Positions 26,591 through 37,181 of a stretch of DNA of 64,000 nt are shown piece after piece. Made by a program: the position numbers and the translations under genes. Below the pieces are notes generated by a model. It saw only the letters and a list, made by a program, of their open reading frames with translations. It was not told where the DNA came from and did no database searches. The number at the start of each line of letters is the position of its first letter. Position 1 is the first letter of the stretch. The stretch is from the NCBI RefSeq assembly GCF_000473995.1, contig NC_022571.1, forward strand, positions 1,700,501 to 1,764,500, given 5' to 3'. The DNA comes from Clostridium saccharobutylicum DSM 13864 (GTDB lineage Bacteria > Bacillota > Clostridia > Clostridiales > Clostridiaceae).

Positions 26591-27946
26591 ATGAATACTA
26601 ATAATATACTTGAAACAATAAGAATGATTGAAGAAGAAAAACTAGATGTAAGAACTATAACAATGGGAATATCCTTGCTTGATTGCATAGATCCAGATGG
26701 AGATAAAGCTAGAATTAAAATATATGATAAGATTACAAAATCAGCAGAACATTTAGTTGAAGTTGGTAGACAAATAGAATCAGAATTTGGAATTCCAATA
26801 GTAAATAAAAGAGTTTCGATAACACCAATGTCAATAATTGGGGGAGCTACTAATGAAACTGATTATGTTGAATTTGCAAGAACTTTAGATAGAGCAGCAC
26901 AAACTTTAGGAATAGATTTCTTAGGTGGATTTTCAGCATTAGTTCAAAAAGGCTGCACTAAGGGAGATAAGATTTTAATTAAATCAATTCCAGAAGCATT
27001 AGCTGTAACTAAAAAAGTTTGTGCATCAGTTAACGTTGGATGTACTAAATCAGGAATAAATATGAATGCTGTAAGAGATATGGCGGAAGTAATAAAGAAA
27101 ACAGCAGAACTTACTAAAGATGCAAAAGGTTTTGGATGTGCTAAATTAGTTGTGTTTGCAAATGCAGTTGAAGATAATCCATTCATGGCAGGAGCATTCC
27201 ATGGAGTGGGAGAAGCTGAAAGAATTATAAATGTTGGAGTAAGTGGACCAGGTGTTGTTAAGAGAGCACTTGAGAAGGTAAGAGGAGAATCTTTTGATGT
27301 TGTTGCTGAAACAATTAAGCAAACTGCATTTAAAGTTACTAGAATGGGAGAATTAGTTGCAAAAGAAGCATCAAGAAGATTAGATGTACCTTTTGGTATA
27401 GTTGATTTATCTTTAGCACCAACACCTGCGGTTGGAGATTCTGTTGCAGAAATTTTAGAAGAAATAGGTCTTGAACAAGTTGGAACTCACGGTACTATAG
27501 CTGCACTCGCTATGCTTAATGATGCAGTTAAAAAAGGTGGAGTTATGGCATGTAGTCATGTTGGTGGATTAAGTGGTGCTTTCATACCAGTATCAGAAGA
27601 TGCAGGAATGATAGATGCAGTTAATAGTGGATGCTTAAATTTAGAAAAATTAGAAGGTATGACATGTGTATGTTCAGTTGGTCTTGATATGATAGCAATT
27701 CCAGGAGATACACCTACTTCAACAATTGCAGGTATGATTGCTGATGAAGCTGCAATTGGAGTAATTAATAATAAGACTACAGCTGTTAGAATAATACCAG
27801 CTCCAGGATGCAATATAGGAGATACTGTTGAATTTGGTGGACTTTTAGGTTCAGCACCTGTAATGAAGGTAAATGGAAAATCATCAGAATTATTTGCACA
27901 AAGAGGCGGAAGAATTCCAGCTCCTATACATTCATTTAAGAATTAG
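26591..27946 (+). CDS. UPF0210/DUF711 family protein
   Basis: A 451-aa protein of the UPF0210 family, which has a pyruvate-formate-lyase-like barrel fold but no known activity. Recognisable blocks are [20 protein letters not shown] at the start, [19 protein letters not shown] near 200 and [19 protein letters not shown] near 358. The length is normal. AGGAGG precedes the ATG. It is co-transcribed with the ACT-domain gene and ends at a strong terminator. Confidence 0.92.
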   Translation: MNTNNILETIRMIEEEKLDVRTITMGISLLDCIDPDGDKARIKIYDKITKSAEHLVEVGRQIESEFGIPIVNKRVSITPMSIIGGATNETDYVEFARTLDRAAQTLGIDFLGGFSALVQKGCTKGDKILIKSIPEALAVTKKVCASVNVGCTKSGINMNAVRDMAEVIKKTAELTKDAKGFGCAKLVVFANAVEDNPFMAGAFHGVGEAERIINVGVSGPGVVKRALEKVRGESFDVVAETIKQTAFKVTRMGELVAKEASRRLDVPFGIVDLSLAPTPAVGDSVAEILEEIGLEQVGTHGTIAALAMLNDAVKKGGVMACSHVGGLSGAFIPVSEDAGMIDAVNSGCLNLEKLEGMTCVCSVGLDMIAIPGDTPTSTIAGMIADEAAIGVINNKTTAVRIIPAPGCNIGDTVEFGGLLGSAPVMKVNGKSSELFAQRGGRIPAPIHSFKN

Positions 27947-27976
27947 TTTGAATTATTTATAATAAACATACATAAG

Positions 27977-28013
27977 AGACCCATAAGATTAAGTATCTTT
28001 TTGGGTCTTTTTT
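27977..28013 (+). terminator. intrinsic terminator
   Basis: AGACCC pairs with GGGTCT, followed by six T. Confidence 0.85.
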
Positions 28014-28016
28014 AAA

Positions 28017-28088
28017 TTAGGCACAATCAAATAAATAACAAGTCCATTTGCCAGCCTACTTTGGACTTGTTATTTATTTTCATGTGTG
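28017..28088. repeat. family-1 element, internally deleted (subfamily A)
   Basis: A 72-bp copy: AGGCACAATCAAATAAAT on the left, TATTTATTTTCATGTG on the right, with TTTGCCAGCCTA in the middle as in the full copy at 25282-25442. The interior between TTTGCCAGCCTA and CTTTGGA is missing, as if excised at the hairpin. Confidence 0.85.
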
Positions 28089-29405
28089 TTATTTAACTTT
28101 AATTGTATTTAAAAGAGTAAAATCATTATAAATATCAGCAATCTTAAGAAAAGAAAGTTCTATTTTTTTATCTTTAGGGAGATTATTAAATTCTATTGTA
28201 AAATTGTTTTCATCATTAGTATTAGGTATAACTTTAGAAATAGTCAATTTTATATTACCCTTATACCATGCGCACATGTCGCTTAAAGCAATAACATCAC
28301 TTGGTTTACCTTTATAATGAAATTTTATTGTATTTTCATTTCTTTCTAAATTATAAAATTCTCCCTTATGCTTATCTGAAAAGTTATAGTATGGAAAAAA
28401 TGATACATTTTTTTCTTCGATACGATTAGGTTGTTCTATTTTATTTAATGATTCTATAAAATCACGACATTCATCTTCAGAATACTTTGCTTCATATATT
28501 AATAAACTTATGTTTTTAGAATTATTAATTGTATTTACATCTAGTCCTTCAAATCTAGTAGTCATTTTACCAGATGATGAAGATTTAAGGCCACCATAAA
28601 GTTTACCATCAATATTTAGGAGAAACTCCAATTTATCGTCTTCATAGCCTTCACTAATGATTTTTGTTTGCATTATGTTTGAATTTATTTCTTTAACTTT
28701 TACTCCAAATTTATCTATGTTTACATTTTTTATAGGAATAGATGTAAATTCAGTATAACTTCTATCAAAATCAGCTTTAAATTCAAATGTACCATGAGAA
28801 TTGGAATCCATATCCCTAGAATCAAGAGACTCAATATCAATTTTTATGGTTGATTTTTTAGGAACTTTATTTACATAGTCATGTTCAAAAGTAATAACTA
28901 TATTGTGATCGTCTATCCTATAGTTTTTAGAAGAACCAGAATTGCAAGGAACACCACCTATACTTGGAGTTATTATAAATCCTTCATGATCATCAGGGAT
29001 AGGCCCCGTACTTGTAATTTTAATAGCCATTAGAGATTGATTTGGAGTAACCATTATGTTATCAAGTGTATAAGTATATTTAGAAGTTGTTATGCTTTGA
29101 CCAATATACGTTGTGTAATCTTTATATTCATTATATATACCCAAGGATTCGTATATATTACTTAAAATGGGGATATTACTTGCCATAACTGGAGATGCGA
29201 TTATAGGCGTAACACCAATGGCTATAATTACTGCACAAGCGATGCAGACCTTTTTTACAATAGAATCTTTTTTATTAATAGCTTTTCTAAAGTTTTTTCT
29301 TATTCTCTTTTTTTCAATATCAGTAAGTTCAACATCTATATAATCAAATTCATTTTCATTGATATCTATTTTATCTAACATATTCATAATTTCTTTTTCA
29401 TTCAT
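28089..29405 (-). CDS. anti-sigma factor-like membrane protein (DUF4179)
   Basis: A 438-aa protein: an N-terminal cytoplasmic segment (1-50) that would bind the sigma factor, one membrane helix (about 52-72, ACAVIIAIGVTPIIASPVMA) and a large extracytoplasmic beta-rich part (DUF4179, then a DUF5643-like region). It starts 4 bp after the sigma gene stop, the usual sigma/anti-sigma order in Clostridium and Bacillus. It probably holds the sigma factor inactive until an envelope signal arrives. GGAGG lies upstream of the ATG. Confidence 0.87.
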   Translation of the reverse strand: MNEKEIMNMLDKIDINENEFDYIDVELTDIEKKRIRKNFRKAINKKDSIVKKVCIACAVIIAIGVTPIIASPVMASNIPILSNIYESLGIYNEYKDYTTYIGQSITTSKYTYTLDNIMVTPNQSLMAIKITSTGPIPDDHEGFIITPSIGGVPCNSGSSKNYRIDDHNIVITFEHDYVNKVPKKSTIKIDIESLDSRDMDSNSHGTFEFKADFDRSYTEFTSIPIKNVNIDKFGVKVKEINSNIMQTKIISEGYEDDKLEFLLNIDGKLYGGLKSSSSGKMTTRFEGLDVNTINNSKNISLLIYEAKYSEDECRDFIESLNKIEQPNRIEEKNVSFFPYYNFSDKHKGEFYNLERNENTIKFHYKGKPSDVIALSDMCAWYKGNIKLTISKVIPNTNDENNFTIEFNNLPKDKKIELSFLKIADIYNDFTLLNTIKVK

Positions 29406-29409
29406 AACT

Positions 29410-29946
29410 TTAAAGTACCTCCTCTTTTAGTGATTCAATAAGCTTCAATTTACAACGTCGTAATCTATTACTAATGGCATTTTCACTTATACCAGTAGAT
29501 TTGCTTATATCTTTTATAGAGTAGTCAAGGAAGAATCTTTTAATGAAAATTTCCTTATTATCTTTATCAAACTTACTAATTTCTTTTAAGATTTCTTCTT
29601 TAGTTTCCTTTTGCATTAGACCATCTTCAAATCGTATATCTTCATTATTATAGAAATCTAAATTGGTTACATTGCTGTGCTTACTTTCTTTTCTAATCAT
29701 ATCTATAGCAGTGTATTTTGTAAGAATTATAATCCAACCTTTAAATTTGTTATCATCATTTTTAAATGAATCTATGTTGTTCCAAATTTTTAGTAATGAA
29801 TCATTTACACATTCTTCACTAAGTTCCCTACTATTAAGTACAGAATATGCTACTTTGAAAATTAGATTTCCATATGTGTCAAAGACATAATCTAAAGCTT
29901 TAGGATTATGATTTCGCAGTTCTTTTAAAAAGTTTTTTTGCTTCAT
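29410..29946 (-). CDS. ECF RNA polymerase sigma factor
   Basis: A 178-aa extracytoplasmic-function sigma factor with region 2 (residues 10-80, ALDYVFDTYGNLIFKVAYSV; NKFKGWIIILTKYTAIDMIR) and region 4 (115-170, FLDYSIKDISKSTGISENAI). The first gene of a two-gene operon with its likely anti-sigma. It probably directs its own operon, though no conserved ECF promoter pair was recognised upstream. The ATG at 29946 has AAAGAGG upstream. Confidence 0.93.
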   Translation of the reverse strand: MKQKNFLKELRNHNPKALDYVFDTYGNLIFKVAYSVLNSRELSEECVNDSLLKIWNNIDSFKNDDNKFKGWIIILTKYTAIDMIRKESKHSNVTNLDFYNNEDIRFEDGLMQKETKEEILKEISKFDKDNKEIFIKRFFLDYSIKDISKSTGISENAISNRLRRCKLKLIESLKEEVL

Positions 29947-30100
29947 TATTTTACCTCTTTATGTTTGATTGAAAGTACATTCATTAATTAAGTCGTAATA
30001 TTTCCAATAAATCTTTCGCTTAAAATGATATTAATAAAATATAAGTCATTAATAATTGAACTTATATCTTTAAATATTACAACTTTTTCGGTGAGTTAAC

Positions 30101-30269
30101 ACGGGCATATTAAACAAAATAACAAGTCAAAGATGCAACGTATATTTTGTGTAAGACGAGGAATCAATGTTAGTTCATAGCTGTTTTTGCTATTAGCTAA
30201 TATTGATGACGAAGTATTACACAAAATAGACTAACATACTGACTTGTTATTTATTTTAATATGACTTAT
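30101..30269. repeat. family-1 element, diverged
   Basis: The ends read AAACAAAATAACAAGTC and GACTTGTTATTTATTTTAAT. The inside has GTATATTTTGTGTAA paired with TTACACAAAATA and a TAGCTG...TAGCTA loop. Lies upstream of the sigma operon, toward the Cys-rich gene. Confidence 0.75.
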
Positions 30270-30373
30270 ATCTATTGTTAATAAGGATTTCAAGTACATA
30301 AGCTATATAGTACTTTTATCATTAGTATATTTCATATAAAAATTTCTTGGAATAGTATTAATATCTATTACGA

Positions 30374-30541
30374 TTATAAGAAAAATAATAGAAGGAGCCA
30401 ATTCCAAGGAAAAAATCCGCAACCATTATTACAGCAATTATTACAGCAATTCATGCAACGATTATTGCAACAATTAATGCGACGATTATTACAACAATTC
30501 ATACAACGATTATGGCAGCGGCGTCTACAACATCTACTCAT
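30374..30541 (-). CDS. small Cys-rich peptide with hydrophobic tail
   Basis: A 55-aa peptide with fourteen Cys. The first 40 residues are built from repeats of the form (R/N)CMNCCNN and INCCNN; the last 15 are hydrophobic and aromatic (GCGFFPWNWLLLLFFL). The ATG at 30541 is chosen because GGAG sits 9 nt upstream; the longer in-frame start at 30571 lacks this. The layout (low-complexity polar repeats plus hydrophobic end) resembles small sporulation or spore-coat peptides such as YjcZ types, but this is analogy only. Thiol-rich repeats could cross-link or bind metal. Confidence 0.7.
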   Translation of the reverse strand: MSRCCRRRCHNRCMNCCNNRRINCCNNRCMNCCNNCCNNGCGFFPWNWLLLLFFL

Positions 30542-30862
30542 AATGCATTTCTCCTTTGTATATTTAATCATTTGTTATAGTAATAATATATTCACATAAT
30601 TAAAAAATGTTACACATGGATAAACTAGAATGTTTAATTATATATGAAATAATTGAAAGAAGAGTAATTCCATTGTTTTATATGGCTAGAATATAAGTTT
30701 AAATTTTTAGCTGTTTGCTTATGTAATAAAAGATACAGAATTAAGTTGCTTTATGTTATAATACCAAAGAGAAATTAACAAACAGGGATATTAAAATAAT
30801 AATATGTCAATTGTAGTGCATCTGATTTTTTATATCCTTAGGAAAAATAAGTAGGTGGAAAA
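30542..30862. other. 321-bp intergenic region between divergent genes
   Basis: No gene is seen. A TATAAT at 30757-30762 with weak -35 sequence is a candidate promoter for the YgiQ gene; nothing else stands out. Confidence 0.4.
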
Positions 30863-32863
30863 ATGGTAACGGAAAAAAGATTTTTACCAATAAATAAAAA
30901 AGATATGGCAGAAAGAGGCTGGGAACAATGTGATTTCATAATTGTTACAGCAGATGCATATATAGATCATCATAGTTTTGGAACTGCAATTATTTCAAGA
31001 GTTCTAGAAGCACATGGATATAAAGTTGGAATTATAGCACAACCAGATTGGAAGACTATATATGAATTTCAAAAGTTAGGGAAACCAAAGTATGCATTCT
31101 TAGTTAATGGTGGAAACATGGATTCTATGGTTAATCATTATACTGTAAGTAAAAGGTTGAGGGAAAAAGATCTTTATTCACCAGGTGGGAAGATGGGGCT
31201 TAGACCAGATAGAGCAACTATTGTTTATTGTAATAAAATAAGAGAAGCGTATAAGGATGTTGATATTGTAATAGGTGGAGTAGAAGCAAGTCTAAGAAGA
31301 TTTGCACATTATGATTATTGGGAAAATAAAGTTAGAAAATCGATGCTTATTGATAGTACAGCAGATCTTTTAATTTATGGTATGGGTGAAAAACCAATAG
31401 TAGCTATTGCAGAAGGTTTGAAAAATGGTGTGGCAGCAAAGAATATTAATTATGTAAATGGGACCTGTTATGTTGCTGAGAATTTGGATGATGTTCAAGA
31501 TTATGTTGAAATACCATCTTATAAGGAAGTTTGTGTAGATAGATATAAATATGCTGAAGCTAGCAGAATTGAGTATGAAGAGCAAGATTCGGTACGAGGA
31601 CGTATAATAGTGCAAAAGCATGGAAATAAATATTTAATTCAGAATAAACCTGAAACACCTTTAAGCAGGGAAGAACTAGATAAAGTTTATGATCTTCCAT
31701 ATATGAAAAATTACCATCCAGTGTATGAAGGAAAAGGTGGAATAGCCGCAATTGAAGAAGTAAAATTTAGTACAGTAAGTTCAAGAGGATGTTTTGGAGA
31801 TTGTAAATTCTGTGCAATTACGCTTCATCAAGGCAGAGTTGTGCAAAGCAGGAGTAAGGAATCTATACTGAAGGAAGTTGAAGAAATAACACAGCTTCCA
31901 GACTTTAAAGGATATATACATGATGTTGGAGGACCAACAGCAAACTTTAGAAAACCTGCATGTTCTAAACAATTAGCTTTTGGAGCATGTAAGGGAAAAG
32001 AATGTTTATCTCCAGGGGTTTGCAAAAACATGGATGTGGATCATAGCGAATATTTAGATTTACTTAGAGCGATAAGAAAAGTACCAAAAGTAAAAAAGGC
32101 ATTTGTTCGTTCAGGTCTTAGATATGATTATATAATGGCAGATAAGGATGATACTTTCTTTAAGGAATTAGTAGAACATCATGTTAGCGGGAAGTTAAAA
32201 GTAGCGCCAGAACATGTTTCAAAACAAGTTCTAAAGTATATGGGTAAGCCAGCAGGAGAAACTTATGATAAATTTGTAGCTAAGTTTGAAAAGATAACTA
32301 AAAAGCTTGGTAAGAAACAATACATAATTCCATATTTAATGTCTTCTCATCCTGGAAGTACATTAGAGTGTGCTATAGAACTTGCAGAATATTTAAGAGA
32401 CATTAATTATCAACCAGAGCAAGTACAAGATTTTTATCCAACGCCAGGAACATTAGCCACAACGATGTATTACACTGGACTTGATCCAATGACAATGAAA
32501 GAAGTGTATGTTCCAAAGACTAAGCACGAAAAGGCAATGCAAAGAGCATTACTACAATATAGAAATCCAAAGTATTATACATTAGTATATGACGCATTAA
32601 CGGAGGCTGGTAGAACTGATTTAATTGGAAATGATCCAAAATGTCTTATAAGAGATAAAAATCATGTTTCAAAAAGTTCAACATATAGCAAATATAAGGG
32701 AAGTAAAAAAGTAGAAAATAGCAAAAGTAATTCTAATAATGGAAGTAGAGATAAAAAAGGTAAGGAGAAATTTCAAGAAATCAAGAGAAAAAATAAGACA
32801 AACGGAAAAGAAAAATCAGATTTCAGAAGTAAGACTAAGAGCAAGAAACGTTCAAGAAATTAG
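30863..32863 (+). CDS. YgiQ family radical SAM protein
   Basis: A 666-aa protein of the YgiQ/UPF0313 family. An N-terminal domain (1-300, [19 protein letters not shown]) precedes the radical SAM core with the cluster motif [14 protein letters not shown] (C-x3-C-x2-C) near 310. The C-terminal 70 residues are a Lys/Ser/Asn-rich tail, as in many YgiQ proteins. Activity is unknown; it binds a [4Fe-4S] cluster and SAM. It has a GGTGGA site before the ATG and forms a single-gene unit with a terminator at 32950. Confidence 0.92.
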   Translation: MVTEKRFLPINKKDMAERGWEQCDFIIVTADAYIDHHSFGTAIISRVLEAHGYKVGIIAQPDWKTIYEFQKLGKPKYAFLVNGGNMDSMVNHYTVSKRLREKDLYSPGGKMGLRPDRATIVYCNKIREAYKDVDIVIGGVEASLRRFAHYDYWENKVRKSMLIDSTADLLIYGMGEKPIVAIAEGLKNGVAAKNINYVNGTCYVAENLDDVQDYVEIPSYKEVCVDRYKYAEASRIEYEEQDSVRGRIIVQKHGNKYLIQNKPETPLSREELDKVYDLPYMKNYHPVYEGKGGIAAIEEVKFSTVSSRGCFGDCKFCAITLHQGRVVQSRSKESILKEVEEITQLPDFKGYIHDVGGPTANFRKPACSKQLAFGACKGKECLSPGVCKNMDVDHSEYLDLLRAIRKVPKVKKAFVRSGLRYDYIMADKDDTFFKELVEHHVSGKLKVAPEHVSKQVLKYMGKPAGETYDKFVAKFEKITKKLGKKQYIIPYLMSSHPGSTLECAIELAEYLRDINYQPEQVQDFYPTPGTLATTMYYTGLDPMTMKEVYVPKTKHEKAMQRALLQYRNPKYYTLVYDALTEAGRTDLIGNDPKCLIRDKNHVSKSSTYSKYKGSKKVENSKSNSNNGSRDKKGKEKFQEIKRKNKTNGKEKSDFRSKTKSKKRSRN

Positions 32864-32949
32864 TAAGTTATATATGTTAAGTATGATTAGAATTGTGAAA
32901 AAATTATAATAAATGGAATTTTATAGTTTAACCTGATATAATAAAAATG

Positions 32950-32977
32950 GAGATAACAGAATTGTTATCTCTATTTT
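32950..32977 (+). terminator. intrinsic terminator
   Basis: GAGATAAC pairs with GTTATCTC, then ATTTT. Confidence 0.75.
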
Positions 32978-33125
32978 AACATAGAAATTATTAAATATTT
33001 AATTGTTTGAAATTAATATAGAAAACAATAAGTTTACTACAAATTGTATATGAATGTTTAATCAATTTATTAAATGAATAATAAATTGTAGTATTATTTT
33101 TTAGTAAAAAGAAAGGAAGTTTAAG

Positions 33126-34043
33126 ATGGGGGCAATTTTAATAAAGGCATTTAGTTTTGTACTTATTATTATAATAGGATATGTTTTGAAAAAATTAAAA
33201 GTATTTGGAGCTACAGATTATAAAATTGTAACTAAAATAATTATGAATATTACACTTCCATGTGCGCTTATTACTGGATTTGCTAATTTTAAAATGGATA
33301 CGTCAATGTTATTTATTGTTTTATTAGGATTTTTATGTAACATTATAATGTCATCTATTGGATATATGTTAGCACGAAAAAAAGATGGAAAAGAAAAAGC
33401 TTTTAATGTTTTAAATCTTGCGGGATACAATATAGGATGTTTTACTCTTCCATATGTACAAAGCTTTTTAGGTGCAAGCGGAGTTGGAATTACAAGTCTT
33501 TTTGATATTGGAAATTCAATTATGTGTACAGGCGGTACTTATGCTATTGCAGCTGGAATTGCAGGTGAAGGTGATAAGCAAAGCATAAGAGGATTTATTA
33601 GGAAAATTTTATCATCTGTGCCTTTTGATACATATTTAATTATGTTTATTATTACAGTAACTGGAATTAAATTGCCAGACGTTATATATAACATTACATC
33701 CAATTTAAGTGCAGGAAACGCATTTTTATCAATGCTTATGATTGGTATGGTATTTGAATGTAAGTTTCATAAGGACCAATTATTTAAGGTAGGTTCACTT
33801 TTGTGTATACGTTATTTATTTGCGGTTTTATTTGCTGTTATAATTTATTATTTTATTCCTTTTTCAATTGAGATAAAGCATATTTTAGTAATATTAGTAT
33901 TTGGACCAGTTTCAGTTCTTTCACCTGTATTTACTGGACGATGTGGCAGTGATGAGGGGTTAGCAGGAGTGATTAATTCTATATGCATTCCTATAAGTAT
34001 TATTATAATAACATCAATATTGTTTTTTTGGCAGATAGGGTAA
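33126..34043 (+). CDS. AEC family transporter (auxin efflux carrier-like)
   Basis: A 305-aa membrane protein with about ten helices, of the AEC/BART family that exports organic acids such as malate or malonate. Typical are the start FVLIIIIGYVLKKLKVF, the middle GYNIGCFTLPYVQSFLG and the C-terminal VFGPVSVLSPVFT. It lies alone after GAAAGGAAG. Substrate not predictable. Confidence 0.87.
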   Translation: MGAILIKAFSFVLIIIIGYVLKKLKVFGATDYKIVTKIIMNITLPCALITGFANFKMDTSMLFIVLLGFLCNIIMSSIGYMLARKKDGKEKAFNVLNLAGYNIGCFTLPYVQSFLGASGVGITSLFDIGNSIMCTGGTYAIAAGIAGEGDKQSIRGFIRKILSSVPFDTYLIMFIITVTGIKLPDVIYNITSNLSAGNAFLSMLMIGMVFECKFHKDQLFKVGSLLCIRYLFAVLFAVIIYYFIPFSIEIKHILVILVFGPVSVLSPVFTGRCGSDEGLAGVINSICIPISIIIITSILFFWQIG

Positions 34044-34154
34044 GATAATAATAATAGAATTTATTATTCCTATTGAATTAAGTAATATTTGTATGACATA
34101 ATAAGATTAACGTATCATACTATAAATACATAAAGAGGGTAGGGAAGATAGACA

Positions 34155-35246
34155 ATGTTTGGAATAAAAAATTTGGGAAAAGATACAACAATTAAAAGAA
34201 GCATTACTAGAAAGTACAAGAATGCCAGAATAACAATTTTAGATGCAAAGTTTAAAAAAGTGGACAATAAAGAAGTGATACTAGATGAAGAACAAGTAAA
34301 TAAAATGTTTATGGATGTAAATAAAGCTATTGAGAGCAATAGTTCAAGATACAATCCAAGTACAAAGAGAATCATTATTGCAAATGAAGAAGAAATTATT
34401 GAAAATCTTCTAAATAAAAATAATAATGAAGAGCTTAAAACAACTGTGTTTAAGGAAGAATTTATTGATATATATTCACCTAGATATACAATGGATCAAG
34501 TATATTTATGCGAAGAAGAGAAAAAACAAATTATTACAGCATTAAATATAAAAAAGCATGAAGATAAAATTTATAAGGAATGGGGGTTCAATGAAATAGA
34601 TAGCCAAAATAGAGCTTTGGTATTTAATTTCTTTGGAGCACCTGGAACAGGAAAGAGTATGGCAGCAGAAGCTATTGGAAGTTATTTAGATAAAAAGATA
34701 TACTCTATAAATTATGCTGAGTTAGAATCTAAGTATGTAGGACAAACACCTAAGAACATAAAAAAAGCATTTGAAAAAGCTAAGATGGATAATGCAGTTT
34801 TAGTATTTGAAGAAGCAGATTCATTTTTAGGAAAGCGACTAACTAATATTACTCAGTCAGCAGATTATGGTGTAAATATTACTAGAAGTGTAATGCTTCT
34901 AGAATTAGAAAAATTTGATGGAGTAGTTATTTTTACTACAAATTTACTTTCAAATTATGATGAAGCATTTAAGAGAAGAATTCTTGCTAGTGTAGAATTT
35001 AAATTGCCAGATGAAGAAGGAAGAAAAACTATATTTAAAACTCATATTCCAGAAAAATTACCATTAGATGATGACGTTAATATAAGCAAGTTAGCAAAAG
35101 AGTTTGATAATGTATCAGGAGCAGATATAAAAGATATAATTTTTATGGCAGCAATAACAGCTTTAGAAAGAGATTCTGAAATAGTTAGTATGGAAGATTT
35201 CAAAGTATCATATAAGGATATTAAGAATAGATATAAGGAAGCATAG
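34155..35246 (+). CDS. AAA+ ATPase
   Basis: A 363-aa protein with a roughly 110-residue N-terminal region of unknown kind and a classical AAA domain (150-360): Walker A FFGAPGTGKSMAAEA near 160, Walker B VLVFEEADSFLGKR near 212, sensor-1 VIFTTNLLSN and arginine-finger region AFKRRI near 276. The usual Walker B DEAD-like Asp-Glu is Glu-Glu here. Closest in style to spastin/katanin/FtsH-type single-ring remodelers. It is alone, with no protease or substrate gene adjacent. The target is unknown. Confidence 0.85.
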   Translation: MFGIKNLGKDTTIKRSITRKYKNARITILDAKFKKVDNKEVILDEEQVNKMFMDVNKAIESNSSRYNPSTKRIIIANEEEIIENLLNKNNNEELKTTVFKEEFIDIYSPRYTMDQVYLCEEEKKQIITALNIKKHEDKIYKEWGFNEIDSQNRALVFNFFGAPGTGKSMAAEAIGSYLDKKIYSINYAELESKYVGQTPKNIKKAFEKAKMDNAVLVFEEADSFLGKRLTNITQSADYGVNITRSVMLLELEKFDGVVIFTTNLLSNYDEAFKRRILASVEFKLPDEEGRKTIFKTHIPEKLPLDDDVNISKLAKEFDNVSGADIKDIIFMAAITALERDSEIVSMEDFKVSYKDIKNRYKEA

Positions 35247-35255
35247 AAAGATGAG

Positions 35256-35292
35256 AGATGGTACTTAATATATTGTTAAGACCATCTTTTTT
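35256..35292 (+). terminator. intrinsic terminator
   Basis: AGATGGT pairs with ACCATCT, followed by six T. Confidence 0.85.
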
Positions 35293-35402
35293 AGAAAAAT
35301 ATAAGAAAATATAGATTATATTTTAAAAGTAATTTATAATAATTATTATCAAATAATAATTAGAAGAAAATAAAATTTTGTAAATATACATAGGAGGATT
35401 TT

Positions 35403-36161
35403 ATGAAGAAATTAATTTCATGGAATGTTAATGGATTAAGAGCTTGTGTTAAAAAGGGCTTTTTAGAATATTTAAAAGAATCAGATGCAGATATTTTTTG
35501 CATTCAAGAAACTAAGCTTCAAGAAGGTCAAATAGATTTAGAATTAGATGGTTATTATGATTATTGGAATTATGCTGAAAAAAAAGGATATTCAGGTACA
35601 GCTATTTTTACTAAAGAAAAGCCTTTAAGTGTAAAAATAGGTATGGGCATAGAAGAACATGATAAAGAAGGAAGAGTAATAACTTTAGAATTTAGTGAGT
35701 TCTATATAGTAAATGTCTACACTCCAAATTCAAAACAGGGATTGGAGAGAATTGATTATAGAATGGTTTGGGAAGATGTATTTAGAGAATATTTAAAAGG
35801 TCTAGAAAATATGAAACCAGTTATAGTATGCGGTGATTTAAATGTTGCACATAACGAAATAGATCTTAAAAATCCGAAAAGTAATAGGCAAAATGCTGGA
35901 TTTAGTGATCAAGAAAGAAGTAAAATAGGAGAGCTTTTAGATTCAGGATTTATAGATACATATAGATATTTTTATCCAGAAAAAGAAGGCGAATATTCTT
36001 GGTGGTCATATAGATTCAATGCAAGAGCTAATAATGCTGGATGGAGAATTGACTATTTCTTAATTTCAGAAAGCTTAAAAAATAAGTTAAATGATGCTAA
36101 AATTCATGCAGAAGTAATGGGATCAGATCATTGTCCAGTAGAATTAACAATTAATATATAA
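35403..36161 (+). CDS. exoA: exodeoxyribonuclease III / AP endonuclease
   Basis: A 252-aa base-excision repair enzyme that cuts 5' of abasic sites. Motifs in order: ISWNVNGLRACVKKGF, DIFCIQETKLQ near 33, VCGDLNVAHNEIDLKNPK near 140, SWWSYRFNARANNAGWRIDY near 198 and the terminal GSDHCPVEL. This is the full ExoA/XthA set, unlike the looser EEP protein at 7416. AGGAGG precedes the ATG. Cytoplasmic; monocistronic with a terminator behind. Confidence 0.95.
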   Translation: MKKLISWNVNGLRACVKKGFLEYLKESDADIFCIQETKLQEGQIDLELDGYYDYWNYAEKKGYSGTAIFTKEKPLSVKIGMGIEEHDKEGRVITLEFSEFYIVNVYTPNSKQGLERIDYRMVWEDVFREYLKGLENMKPVIVCGDLNVAHNEIDLKNPKSNRQNAGFSDQERSKIGELLDSGFIDTYRYFYPEKEGEYSWWSYRFNARANNAGWRIDYFLISESLKNKLNDAKIHAEVMGSDHCPVELTINI

Positions 36162-36180
36162 TAAGTAATTTAAAATCACA

Positions 36181-36250
36181 AAGAAGGATACTATTTGGTG
36201 TAATATTGCTTCACTTTATGATGCAACATGACATAAATAATATCCTTCTT
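36181..36250 (+). terminator. long hairpin terminator
   Basis: AAGAAGGATA pairs with TATCCTTCTT around a 50-nt loop holding a weaker TTGCTTCA/TGATGCAA stem. Between convergent genes. Confidence 0.6.
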
Positions 36251-36303
36251 AAGTTAATTATTCAATAATCTTAAATTAGCATTAGTTATAGAAAAAATAC
36301 TTA

Positions 36304-36792
36304 CTACATATTTGGCATATTTGACATATTAGATACAAGCGATGGATTTACCATACCAAATATCATTGCAATATGTGCAACAACTAAAAATCCTCCCAGA
36401 AGAAGAAAATGAATTTTCATTTTTTCATCAAAAGTTTTATTTTTAAATATTATTCCTAGCTCCATCAATGCAATAGGAAGTAGGAAGATAAATCCTGATA
36501 GATAGAAACCTACAGCTAATATATCTATAATGCCATGCCATCCACCAGATTGAGTTAATGGAATAACAGCTGTAGAGAATAGATAAATGAAAATTCCTGT
36601 AAAATATAGTCCGTCAAATATTCCTATAACTTTATTAAAACTTCTTAAACCTCCATTTTTTGATTTGTTAAATATAATAAAGAATTCTGAGATTGTAAGA
36701 GCCTCTGCGCAAATTACTGGTATTGCCATGAAAATTATTAAATTCCAAGGCTGATTATCTGCAAGCAAAGACATGTAATGAGTCATGTTCAT
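36304..36792 (-). CDS. four-helix membrane protein of unknown function
   Basis: A 162-aa integral membrane protein with four predicted helices (about 17-38, 58-80, 88-108, 128-148) and a Met/Asn-rich C-terminus (SLVSNMSNMPNM). It starts NMTHYMSLLADNQPWN; AAGGAGG is upstream of the ATG. I do not recognise a functional motif, apart from a possible metal- or heme-coordinating Met/His distribution, which is speculation. Neighbours give no hint. Confidence 0.7.
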   Translation of the reverse strand: MNMTHYMSLLADNQPWNLIIFMAIPVICAEALTISEFFIIFNKSKNGGLRSFNKVIGIFDGLYFTGIFIYLFSTAVIPLTQSGGWHGIIDILAVGFYLSGFIFLLPIALMELGIIFKNKTFDEKMKIHFLLLGGFLVVAHIAMIFGMVNPSLVSNMSNMPNM

Positions 36793-36953
36793 AATTAGTA
36801 CCTCCTTGATTTATGTGATGTTTAAAAAATAATAAATTATAATAATGATTTATTACTCTCTTTAATATCATAATTTATTTTACAAAATTCTTATGAAGAT
36901 TTTATGAAGATGATTTTTATTTCATGTATTATTAATTTTAAGAAGATTTATTT

Positions 36954-37117
36954 TTAGGCACATGAAAATAAATAACGAGTTCAAAGTTGCCATGAATATT
37001 TTTCATCAGGCAAGGAGGAAAATTGACCTCATAGTGAGCTATTAGGTCAATTTTCCGAAGAAAGATGATGGAAAATAGGCAGGCAAATACACTTGTTATT
37101 TATTTGATTGTGCCTTA
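36954..37117. repeat. family-1 element, full length (subfamily A)
   Basis: TTAGGCACATGAAAATAAAT on the left and TTATTTATTTGATTGTGCC on the right, about 164 bp. The inside matches the copy at 25282-25442 in reverse complement, including the AAAATTGACCTCATAG / CTATTAGGTCAATTTT inner hairpin. Confidence 0.9.
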
Positions 37118-37181
37118 GTTGTATTGACAAAATTTCAAACTAATATAAAATTAAAGCAGAGTAAAAAAATTTGATTTTAAA

